Assembly (NCBI GenBank): GCA_038106445.1
Contig: JAYODU010000018.1
Span: 1-34,243, forward strand
Direction of reading: 5' to 3'
Length of the DNA stretch: 34,243 nt
DNA from: Pseudemcibacter sp038106445
Lineage (GTDB): Bacteria > Pseudomonadota > Alphaproteobacteria > Sphingomonadales > Emcibacteraceae
Shown here one piece after another: positions 24,948 through 31,601 of this stretch (its first letter is position 1; every line of letters begins with the position of its first letter). The position numbers and the translations under genes are program-made. Under the pieces are notes generated by a model, which worked only from the letters and a program-made list of their open reading frames with translations, was not told the origin of the DNA and searched no databases.

Positions 24948-26543
24948 ATGCAAGGCAGAATTTTTACCATTGATGATATTTGCGCCTTTATAGAGGGATT
25001 GTCGGATAATCAATGCCGATTATTTTCTCTGGTTCTTGGGGCTCTATCCGCATTATCCTTTGCACCTTTATATCTTTTCCTTTTTTATATAATTACACTG
25101 CCACTTTTACTGATTATTGCAATGAAATCAGACGATTATAAGATCGCATTTTCAAAAGGGTATCTATTCGGCTTTGGTCATTTTTTTGCGGGTCTATACT
25201 GGATTGGTAATAGCACAGCAGTCGAGGCAAGTGTTCCTGACTGGGCAGGTTATATTCTCGTGGCGGTTTTATCTTCCTATCTTGCCGTTTTTATTGCAGT
25301 TGTCACAGGTGGAATAAAATATATTTATGGAAATAAACCCTTAAAGCCCTATCTTTTAAATATTGTAGTAAGCTTTATCGTGATTTGGTCCATCGGCGAA
25401 TGGGTAAGGGGATTTCTGTTTACCGGGTTTCCGTGGAATCTGAGTGGATATATACTTGGCTTTTCTGATATCATGATGCAATCCACCAGCATTTGGGGAA
25501 GTTACGCACAGACAATCATCGTTCTTATGCTTTCATTTGTACCATTTTTAATGATGGACAGGAATTCGCGGGTTTATTCGGCAGCATTTGGCGTAGTTAC
25601 GGTTCTGGGTTTAATAGCTTATGGTACCTTCCGTATTCCCGTTGATTTTGAATTTCTTGATGGGGCCGAATACCGCGTAGTTCAGGCAAATATCGCCCAG
25701 CAGGATAAATGGCCATATGAAAATTGGGGAAAAAACCTGATTACGCATATGGATATGAGCGAACAAAATGAAATAAAGAATCCGACTTTCGTAATTTGGC
25801 CAGAAACAGCGGTCATTTATTCACTATCTGAAGAGCCGACACGCAGGCAATTGATTTCAAAAATACTTGATAATAAAGGAGGCGCAGTTTTAACGGGTTT
25901 CCCGCGTCGTCAACGGGATCCGGATGGGACCAGGCTATATAACTCTTTTGCCGCGATCGATGATCAGGGCCAATTGCAGGGAATATATGACAAAAATCAT
26001 CTGGTGCCGTTTGGTGAGTATATACCGGGCTTTATCCGTTCAATTTCCTATGCCTTTGGTCTGGATAAGATATTCACAGGGGGCCAGGATTTTGCCCACG
26101 GTGAAACAAGTAATGTAATTTCAATTAACGGTATGCCACCTGCGGGCGTACTTATCTGTTATGAAGTTATTTTTCCGGGCAGAGTGATTAATGGTGATAA
26201 CCGGCCGGACTGGCTACTGAACATAACCAACGATGCATGGTATGGGAACAGTTCTGGTCCTCGTCAGCATCTTCTGCAAACACGAATACGTGCTATTGAG
26301 GAAGGGCTACCACTAATTAGATCGGCCAGTACAGGCATATCAGCTGTTGTAGATCCTTACGGTAGAATTATTGATCGGGTAGAGCTTAACAAAAGAGGAG
26401 TGATTACCAGTAAATTACCAAGTAAACTTCAGGAACGAACATTTTATTCCATTTATAAAGAATTGGTCTTTGCTTGCATAAGTATAATATTAATTATCGT
26501 AAATATTGTGCTAAACAGGAGAATTTCATCGCAAGAAAGATAA
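24948..26543 (+). CDS. lnt: Apolipoprotein N-acyltransferase
   Basis: 531 aa. Adds the third acyl chain to the N-terminal cysteine of lipoproteins, in the inner membrane. N-terminal half has six or more hydrophobic segments; the C-terminal half is a nitrilase fold with catalytic triad Glu286 (WPETAV), Lys349 (YDKNHLVPFGEYIPG) and Cys404 (LICYEVIFPG). NDAWYGNSSGPRQHLLQTRIRAIEEGLPLIRSASTGIS is also characteristic. A last helix is at 510-525. Two or more lipoproteins in this window (16-residue and 20-residue signals) would be substrates. Confidence 0.96.
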   Translation: MQGRIFTIDDICAFIEGLSDNQCRLFSLVLGALSALSFAPLYLFLFYIITLPLLLIIAMKSDDYKIAFSKGYLFGFGHFFAGLYWIGNSTAVEASVPDWAGYILVAVLSSYLAVFIAVVTGGIKYIYGNKPLKPYLLNIVVSFIVIWSIGEWVRGFLFTGFPWNLSGYILGFSDIMMQSTSIWGSYAQTIIVLMLSFVPFLMMDRNSRVYSAAFGVVTVLGLIAYGTFRIPVDFEFLDGAEYRVVQANIAQQDKWPYENWGKNLITHMDMSEQNEIKNPTFVIWPETAVIYSLSEEPTRRQLISKILDNKGGAVLTGFPRRQRDPDGTRLYNSFAAIDDQGQLQGIYDKNHLVPFGEYIPGFIRSISYAFGLDKIFTGGQDFAHGETSNVISINGMPPAGVLICYEVIFPGRVINGDNRPDWLLNITNDAWYGNSSGPRQHLLQTRIRAIEEGLPLIRSASTGISAVVDPYGRIIDRVELNKRGVITSKLPSKLQERTFYSIYKELVFACISIILIIVNIVLNRRISSQER

Positions 26544-26595
26544 TACTTGACGTTAATAACCTTCATAACTAAACAAGAAACATACTTTTGGGCGG

Positions 26596-26629
26596 CCGAA
26601 CTTGAATGGGGATGTTCGGGAAGTATTTA
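26596..26629 (+). promoter_or_regulatory. Candidate promoter with inverted repeat upstream of the XRE regulator
   Basis: TTGAAT (26602-26607), 16-base spacer, TATTTA (26624-26629). CCGAAC (26596-26601) and GTTCGG (26614-26619) form an inverted repeat with a 12-base gap that spans the -35 region and could be a binding site, perhaps for the regulator itself. A second possible promoter is TTGACG (26547-26552), 17 bases, TAAACA (26570-26575). Confidence 0.4.
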
Positions 26630-26661
26630 TCTAATCTAGATTTTATAGGGCATTATTTAAA

Positions 26662-27087
26662 ATGAGTATGACCAAATCATCACCAGACCCAGTAGATATT
26701 CATGTAGGTGCACGTGTGCGTCTTAGAAGGACACTGCTTGGTATGAGTCAGGAGAAGCTGGGGAAAGCTCTTGGATTAACGTTTCAACAGGTACAAAAAT
26801 ATGAACGTGGTGCTAACCGTATCGGTTCAAGTCGCCTTTTTCAGCTTTCAAGAATTCTGGATGTACCTGTTTCCTTTTTCTTTGATGAAATGTTGCCGGA
26901 AACGACACGCAAAGCAGAAGGAATGGCAGATGATAATGATCAGGTTTTTGAAGTGGACAAGCTGTCACGAAGAGAAACATTGGAACTGGTGAGAGCATAT
27001 TATAAAATTACTGATCCTACTGTTCGCAAAAAAATATTTGAAATGGTGAAAGCCGTTGGCAGTTCAGCTATTGGATCCAACAGTTAA
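26662..27087 (+). CDS. XRE-family helix-turn-helix regulator
   Basis: 141 aa. A Cro/C1-type HTH at about residues 14-72 (VGARVRLRRTLLGMSQEKLGKALGLTFQQVQKYERGANRIG), then FFDEMLPE and a C-terminal region with LSRRETLELVRAYYKITDPTVRKKIFEMVKAVG. This is the regulator that in many Alphaproteobacteria lies directly between lnt and metK. Here metK does not follow; a DUF952 gene does. Its regulon is unknown. Downstream is a terminator at 27117-27156. Confidence 0.9.
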   Translation: MSMTKSSPDPVDIHVGARVRLRRTLLGMSQEKLGKALGLTFQQVQKYERGANRIGSSRLFQLSRILDVPVSFFFDEMLPETTRKAEGMADDNDQVFEVDKLSRRETLELVRAYYKITDPTVRKKIFEMVKAVGSSAIGSNS

Positions 27088-27116
27088 AATTAATATTTAT
27101 ATCTAAAATGAATTGA

Positions 27117-27156
27117 AAAACATGTTTTGTCGGTCAATGATAAAACATGTTTTTTT
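27117..27156 (+). terminator. Rho-independent terminator after the XRE regulator
   Basis: Two copies of the palindrome AAAACATGTTTT (27117-27128 and 27142-27153) pair with each other as a 12-base stem with a 13-base loop, running into T. The T tract ends 11 bases before the DUF952 start, so DUF952 likely has its own initiation or relies on read-through. Confidence 0.7.
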
Positions 27157-27167
27157 ATAGGGAACTT

Positions 27168-27488
27168 ATGAACGATAAAAATCTAATATATAAAATCTGT
27201 AAAAGTTCCGATTGGAACCTGGCCTGTGAAAATGGGGTCTACAATGGGTCATCTGATGATGTTCGGGATGGCTTTATCCACTTTTCAGCATGGGAACAGG
27301 TTAAAGGTACCTATGATAAATATTTTTCAGATCAGCCTGAACTTGTGATCGTTACAGTTGATATTAATAAATTACCACATGAAAATCTTAAGTGGGAAGT
27401 TTCCAGAAATGGTGAAAAATTTCCACATCTCTATGGTGATTTGAACATGGATGCTGTAGTTAAAGTGGAAGAACTTCCTGATCCATAA
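27168..27488 (+). CDS. DUF952 family protein
   Basis: 106 aa, no known enzymatic function. Seen: LIYKICKSSDWNLACENGVYNGSSDDVRDGFIHFSAWEQVKGT, with the conserved DGFIHFS, then PELVIVTVDINKL, LKWEVSRNGEKFPHLYGDLNMDAVV. The start at 27168 (MNDKNLIYK) is preferred over an in-frame ATG at 27147, because the latter lies in the terminator stem and TAGGGAA sits just before 27168. In Alphaproteobacteria DUF952 often precedes pyrD; pyrD starts 14 bases downstream here. Confidence 0.87.
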   Translation: MNDKNLIYKICKSSDWNLACENGVYNGSSDDVRDGFIHFSAWEQVKGTYDKYFSDQPELVIVTVDINKLPHENLKWEVSRNGEKFPHLYGDLNMDAVVKVEELPDP

Positions 27489-27502
27489 ATATAGTAGAAT
27501 AT

Positions 27503-28558
27503 ATGAACCTGTATGAATCCATAAAACCAATTTTATTTATGATGTCCCCCGAAAGGGCGCATAGCATGGCGATATTCGCATTGAAAATTGGAATAGTAAG
27601 GGGACACCATAATCCTTATTCTGACTTGCTTTCTCAAAAAATATGGAACCTGGATTTTCCAAGCCCAGTAGGGCTTGCGGCAGGATTTGATAAAAATGCT
27701 GAAGTGTATAGTCCCATGCTTGATCAGGGTTTTGGCTTTGTAGAAACGGGAACTGTCACACCGCTTGCACAATCCGGAAATGCAAAGCCGCGGATATTCA
27801 GATTATCGGAGGATCAGGGGGTTATAAACCGGTTAGGGTTTAATAATAAAGGGCTTGATATATATATAGAAAACCTTAAAAAAAGAGGCCCCAAAAAAGG
27901 TATCGTCGGTGCGAATATAGGGGCAAATAAATTAAGTGAAGACCAGATTGGTGATTATATTACCGGGCTTTCACGCACTTTAGGGCTTGCGGATTATTAT
28001 ACCATCAACATTTCATCGCCCAACACACCTGGACTACGCGCCCTACAGAGCAGGGAAGCACTTGATGAACTGCTCAAAAAATTAAAAGCAGTCCGCGATG
28101 ATGCCGATTTGAAGGTAAAGCCGCCGTTATTGCTGAAGATTGCGCCTGATCTGAACCATCATGAATGCGAGGATATTGCTGAAATAATTCTCAAGCATAA
28201 GATGGACGGATTGATTGTAAGCAATACGACATTATCAAGAAATAACCTAAAATCAGTATATCAGGATGAGAGCGGCGGGTTAAGTGGTCAGCCGTTATTT
28301 GAGCTTTCAACACAAATACTTTCATTGATGTATAAGCTAACCAATGGACAAATTCCGCTGGTAGGGGTGGGCGGCATTTCTTCGGGTGCACAGGCTTACG
28401 CTAAAATTAAGGCTGGAGCATCATTGGTCCAACTATATTCAGCACTGGTTTATCACGGTCCGGAATTGGTTCGGAAAATAACTTCAGAACTTGAAACGCT
28501 TATAAAAAAAGATGGCTTCAGCAATGTAACTGAAGCCATCGGGATTGATCATAAATAA
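27503..28558 (+). CDS. pyrD: Dihydroorotate dehydrogenase (quinone), class 2
   Basis: 351 aa. FMN enzyme of pyrimidine synthesis that passes electrons to quinone. N-terminal membrane-association helix (MNLYESIKPILFMMSPERAH), then FPSPVGLAAGFDKNAE, FVETGTVTPLAQSGNAKPRIFRL, INRLGFNNKG, GANIGANK, INISSPNTPGLRALQ, LLLKIAPDL, GLIVSNTTLSR, GLSGQPLFELST, VGVGGISSGAQAYAKIKAGASLVQLYSALVY. The final 50 bases also contain the terminator of the convergent bfr gene, at 28504-28540. Confidence 0.96.
   Translation: MNLYESIKPILFMMSPERAHSMAIFALKIGIVRGHHNPYSDLLSQKIWNLDFPSPVGLAAGFDKNAEVYSPMLDQGFGFVETGTVTPLAQSGNAKPRIFRLSEDQGVINRLGFNNKGLDIYIENLKKRGPKKGIVGANIGANKLSEDQIGDYITGLSRTLGLADYYTINISSPNTPGLRALQSREALDELLKKLKAVRDDADLKVKPPLLLKIAPDLNHHECEDIAEIILKHKMDGLIVSNTTLSRNNLKSVYQDESGGLSGQPLFELSTQILSLMYKLTNGQIPLVGVGGISSGAQAYAKIKAGASLVQLYSALVYHGPELVRKITSELETLIKKDGFSNVTEAIGIDHK
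28504..28540 (-). terminator. Terminator of bfr, embedded in the 3' end of pyrD
   Basis: Perfect 11-base stem GATGGCTTCAG (28511-28521) / CTGAAGCCATC (28530-28540) with an 8-base loop; on the minus strand it runs into seven T (28510-28504). It lies 30 bases after the bfr stop codon and is inside the pyrD coding sequence. Confidence 0.85.
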
Positions 28559-28570
28559 TCCATAAAACTA

Positions 28571-29050
28571 CTAATCGTCCGCATCGCCCATTTGCGACTG
28601 CAGGTAATTTTTTTCACCGACTTTTTCAATAAGGGCAAGATTAGTTTCGAGCCAGTCAATATGCTCTTCCTCATCTTCCAGAATGCTTTCAAACAATTCA
28701 CGCGATACATAATCACGGACACTTTCACAATATTCGATGGCGTCTTTTAGATCGGCATGACCGTCAAGTTCCAGTGCGAGGTCACCTTTCATCATTTCGG
28801 TAACATTTTCACCTATTTTAAGACGACCAAGCTGCTGTAAACCGGGCAATCCTTCAAGAAAAAGGATGCGTTTTATAAGATCATCCGCATGCTTCATTTC
28901 GTCTATAGATTCGCCATACTCATATTTTTCAAGTGCTGTAAAACCCCAGTCCCCATACATGCGGCTGTGAAGAAAGTACTGATTGATTGCTGTAAGTTCG
29001 TTTTTTAAGACTTTATTGAGGTGTTCTATAACTTTTTTATCACCCTTCAT
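28571..29050 (-). CDS. bfr: Bacterioferritin
   Basis: 159 aa heme-containing iron-storage protein that forms a 24-mer and oxidises Fe(II). All ferroxidase ligands are at standard positions: Glu18, Glu51, His54, Glu94, Glu127, His130; heme ligand Met52 (DEMKHAD). Start follows AGGAG. Directly beside bfd in the same direction, the usual pair for storing and releasing iron. It has its own promoter at 29085-29113 and the terminator inside pyrD. Confidence 0.97.
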   Translation of the reverse strand: MKGDKKVIEHLNKVLKNELTAINQYFLHSRMYGDWGFTALEKYEYGESIDEMKHADDLIKRILFLEGLPGLQQLGRLKIGENVTEMMKGDLALELDGHADLKDAIEYCESVRDYVSRELFESILEDEEEHIDWLETNLALIEKVGEKNYLQSQMGDADD

Positions 29051-29084
29051 TGCCGGCTCCTAAAATAATTATTAATCAGCTAGC

Positions 29085-29113
29085 ATTTTATGATCAATGT
29101 AGGCTCAAGTCAA
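29085..29113 (-). promoter_or_regulatory. sigma-70 promoter of bfr
   Basis: Minus-strand TTGACT (29113-29108), 17-base spacer, TAAAAT (29090-29085). Near consensus and about 35 bases upstream of the bfr start at 29050. Confidence 0.75.
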
Positions 29114-29179
29114 TGAATTCTATGATTTTAATTTTGATAAGTTATTGATTTTAATACTGAAAATAATTCTTAAAAGGAG

Positions 29180-29365
29180 TTATGTAGTTTGAATATTTTG
29201 CTTTTCAGTATTGCAGATATTTTGTGCGTCACAAAGGCACATACCACATTGAGGTTTAACCCCCAGTGTTTCATAAACTTTTACTGCGCTAAAGCTGCCA
29301 TTACTTTTGCGGGCAGCCTCCCGTACAGTGTTTTCATTAAGTCCATTGCATACGCAAATATACAT
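29180..29365 (-). CDS. bfd: Bacterioferritin-associated ferredoxin
   Basis: 61 aa [2Fe-2S] protein that reduces bacterioferritin iron so it can be released. Cluster ligands Cys4, Cys6 (MYICVCNG) and Cys40, Cys43 (QCGMC). The ATG at 29365 is preferred because the family starts with M-Y-x-C-x-C-N, with GGAG just upstream; an in-frame TTG at 29380 would add five residues and lies in the Shine-Dalgarno. About 130 bases separate it from bfr. Confidence 0.93.
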   Translation of the reverse strand: MYICVCNGLNENTVREAARKSNGSFSAVKVYETLGVKPQCGMCLCDAQNICNTEKQNIQTT

Positions 29366-29392
29366 ATTTCGAATCTCCAAAAACTAGGAAAA

Positions 29393-29420
29393 ATTATATG
29401 CAATTAAGAATGATTGTCAA
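29393..29420 (-). promoter_or_regulatory. Consensus sigma-70 promoter of bfd
   Basis: Minus-strand TTGACA (29420-29415), 16-base spacer, TATAAT (29398-29393): exact consensus hexamers, 28 bases upstream of the bfd ATG. The inverted repeat at 29403-29443 covers the -35 and spacer, so this strong promoter should be kept off by a bound repressor. Confidence 0.85.
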
Positions 29421-29443
29421 TACTATTAATAATCATTCTTAAT
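29403..29443 (-). promoter_or_regulatory. Inverted repeat over the bfd promoter, candidate iron-regulator operator
   Basis: ATTAAGAATGATT (29403-29415) and AATCATTCTTAAT (29431-29443) are perfect 13-base inverted copies separated by 15 bases. The arms contain GAATGATT/AATCATTC, similar to Fur-type sequences, and the repeat sits over the -35 element. Which regulator (Fur/Mur, Irr or RirA) is not determinable from sequence. Confidence 0.6.
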
Positions 29444-29472
29444 ATCTATGGGTAAATTTTTGTTGAAATTTA

Positions 29473-29502
29473 TTGGAATTCTTGAAATCCATTGTTTATA
29501 AA
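29473..29502 (+). promoter_or_regulatory. Possible promoter of the arsC-like gene
   Basis: TTGGAA (29473-29478), 18-base spacer, TATAAA (29497-29502), 33 bases before the start at 29535. Confidence 0.4.
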
Positions 29503-29534
29503 ATATCAAACTTTATCTTTTCAGGAATAAATCA

Positions 29535-29882
29535 ATGGCAATAACAATTTATCATAATCCGCGGTGCAGCAAATCCCGACAGACACTGGCCTTGCTTGAA
29601 GAAAAAGGAGCTAAGCCGATTATAAAGGAATATCTGAATGATGCTCCCAGTGTGGATGAATTAAATCAAATTCTGAGTATGCTTTCTATGGAACCAAGGG
29701 GTCTGATGAGAAAGAATGAAACTGAATATAAAGAAAATAATCTGGATAATCATGCCTTAAGCCGGGATGAGCTAATAGCGGCTATGGTTGCCAATCCGAA
29801 ACTGATTGAACGTCCTATTGTGATAAATAACGGCAAAGCCGCAATAGGACGTCCACCGGAAAGTGTGCTCGATATTTTATAA
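29535..29882 (+). CDS. arsC: ArsC/YfgD-family thioredoxin-fold reductase
   Basis: 115 aa. Motif ITIYHNPRCSKSRQTL with the catalytic Cys11, EYLNDAPSVDEL, and IERPIVINNGKAAIGRPPESV, the family C-terminal strand. Glutaredoxin-dependent arsenate reductases have this fold, but short ArsC-like proteins such as YfgD have other or unknown roles, and there are no arsenic genes next to it. Start ATG is preceded by CAGGAATAA. Its 3' end overlaps the convergent D-aminoacylase-family gene by 6 bases. Confidence 0.82.
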   Translation: MAITIYHNPRCSKSRQTLALLEEKGAKPIIKEYLNDAPSVDELNQILSMLSMEPRGLMRKNETEYKENNLDNHALSRDELIAAMVANPKLIERPIVINNGKAAIGRPPESVLDIL

Positions 29883-31601
29883 GTTCAGTTCATCCATTGA
29901 GCATTGATTTTCATATCCATCCCTTTTTACGAACCGTCCTGAAAAATTTCCCGTATGCTCGCCATCCTTTAGTGCCTGAACACCATTTACAAAAACATGA
30001 ACCATTCCAGCTGCATATTGATGTGGTTCTTCGAAGGTAGCCACGTCCGCTATTTCCTGTGGATCAAAAATTGCAAGGTCGGCAAAATAACCGGGCGCAA
30101 GAGCACCGCGATCTTTCAGTTTTAAATTTGTTGCCGGAAGGGACGTCATCCGTCTTATAGCATCACTAAGGTTCAGTACTTTTTCATCGCGTACATATTT
30201 CCCAAGTACACGTGAAAAATTACCGTAAGCCCTAGGATGAGTGCTTGAATTCAGGAAAACCCCTTCTGGTGCCTGCGATGTTGCATCCGACCCGAAACTG
30301 ACCCATGGTAGCTGAAGTTTTTTTCTGATATTTTCTTCTGACATCATAAAATATATGGTGCCGACGCGGCTGCCATCTTCGGCAACAAGATCCATTGCTG
30401 TTTCTTCCGGTGATGTGCCGCGCATTTCAGCAATTTCAAGAAGTGTTTTTCCTGTCAGATGTCTAAGTTCAGGGTTTTTATATCCCACAGTAATAACATT
30501 TTCATATCCCGAACCCCGTCCAAGATTTTCCCAGCCTGCATCATCCATTTGCATTTCTTCAAGGGCTTTGGCACGCTTTGCAGGATCCTGCATATTTTCA
30601 ATCCAGCCATCAATGCCGCCTTCCTGTATCCACGGTGGAATCATGGCATCAAGTCCCGTAGAACCGGCAGTATAACTATACATATTTGCACGTATGTCCA
30701 ACCCTTCTGCACGTAGCTTTTCAATCCTGTCAATTACCATGTCCATTTTATGGTAATTGTCTTTTCCAGCTGCTTTAAGGTGGTATATTTCGGCGGGCAG
30801 GTTTGCTTCTTTTGCAATGGTGATAAGTTCATCAACCGCTTCTTCAAACTGGTTTCCTTCACTTCTGAGATGGGAAATATAGGAGCCTCCACAAACGCTT
30901 GCAGCTTGACTTAATGCAATTAATTCATTGGTGTCAGAATAGGATGCCGGCGCATAAATAAGTGACGAACCGACACCCAGTGCCCCTTCATTCATGGCAT
31001 CAATGACCAGTTGCTGCATACGGCGTGTTTCTTCCGGTGTCGGTAAACGGTTTTCATAGCCGATTTCGTGTTTGCGGACGGTGGTTGCTCCCACAAATGA
31101 CGCCACATTTGGTGAAATGCCTTTATTTTCAAGAAAAGTCAGATATTCCCCCAATGTTGTCCAGGTGATGTCATATTTGATATCACCCTGGTTTGTTTCT
31201 TCATATTCTTTAAGCTCTTCAGTGTAAGGTCCCATTGAGGTGCCTTCACCAAAAACTTCCAGTGTCACACCCTGTTTAAGTTCGCTCATGCTGCGCCCAT
31301 CATGGATAAGACTATCCACAGACCAGCTAAGTACATTGATAAAACCAGGTGAAACAACAAGTCCGGTTGCGTCAATTTCTTCATCCGCTGTAGCATCGCT
31401 CAGGTCACCAACGGCAATGATACGGTCATCATTTATGGCAACATCTCCTTCGATTGCTGGACTTCCAAGACCGTCATGTATGGTTCCACCGCGGATAATT
31501 TTATCATAGTGTGCCACTGTTTCGCTTGTATTTTCAGAACAGGACGACAGGAATGTTGCCAAAAGGACAACGTATATTGCTTGAATTGTTTTATGAAACA
31601 T
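29877..31601 (-). CDS. D-aminoacylase-family lipoprotein lacking the HxH metal motif
   Basis: 574 aa. Lipoprotein signal with lipobox SSC, Cys21. Family layout as in the paralogue at 652-2214: YDKIIRGGTIHDGLG, SPGFIN, QGVTLEVFGEG, YISHLRSE (His244), IYHLKAAG (His274), FGSDATSQAPEG (catalytic Asp), LKDRGALAPGYFADLAIFDPQ. Where the family has D-x-H-x-H after PGFI, this protein has N89-V-L91-S-W93, so both histidines of the first metal pair are gone; the bridging-Cys position is also not Cys. Such proteins form a known but uncharacterised branch of this family as I recall. The gene overlaps the upstream symporter gene by 11 bases and follows murQ in the same operon. Substrate unknown; D-amino-acid-containing muropeptides are a guess. 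Confidence 0.85.
   Translation of the reverse strand: MFHKTIQAIYVVLLATFLSSCSENTSETVAHYDKIIRGGTIHDGLGSPAIEGDVAINDDRIIAVGDLSDATADEEIDATGLVVSPGFINVLSWSVDSLIHDGRSMSELKQGVTLEVFGEGTSMGPYTEELKEYEETNQGDIKYDITWTTLGEYLTFLENKGISPNVASFVGATTVRKHEIGYENRLPTPEETRRMQQLVIDAMNEGALGVGSSLIYAPASYSDTNELIALSQAASVCGGSYISHLRSEGNQFEEAVDELITIAKEANLPAEIYHLKAAGKDNYHKMDMVIDRIEKLRAEGLDIRANMYSYTAGSTGLDAMIPPWIQEGGIDGWIENMQDPAKRAKALEEMQMDDAGWENLGRGSGYENVITVGYKNPELRHLTGKTLLEIAEMRGTSPEETAMDLVAEDGSRVGTIYFMMSEENIRKKLQLPWVSFGSDATSQAPEGVFLNSSTHPRAYGNFSRVLGKYVRDEKVLNLSDAIRRMTSLPATNLKLKDRGALAPGYFADLAIFDPQEIADVATFEEPHQYAAGMVHVFVNGVQALKDGEHTGNFSGRFVKRDGYENQCSMDELNL

Noticed and set aside
27147..27167. ATG at 27147 as DUF952 start
   Set aside because: It lies inside the terminator stem and adds seven residues not expected in the family; 27168 has the better ribosome binding site.
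28511..28540. Terminator of pyrD on the plus strand
   Set aside because: The hairpin lies before the pyrD stop and is followed by GGGATT rather than T on the plus strand; the T run is on the minus side, so it serves bfr.
29535..29882. Arsenic resistance island
   Set aside because: Only one small ArsC-like gene is present, without arsB, arsR or acr3 around it.
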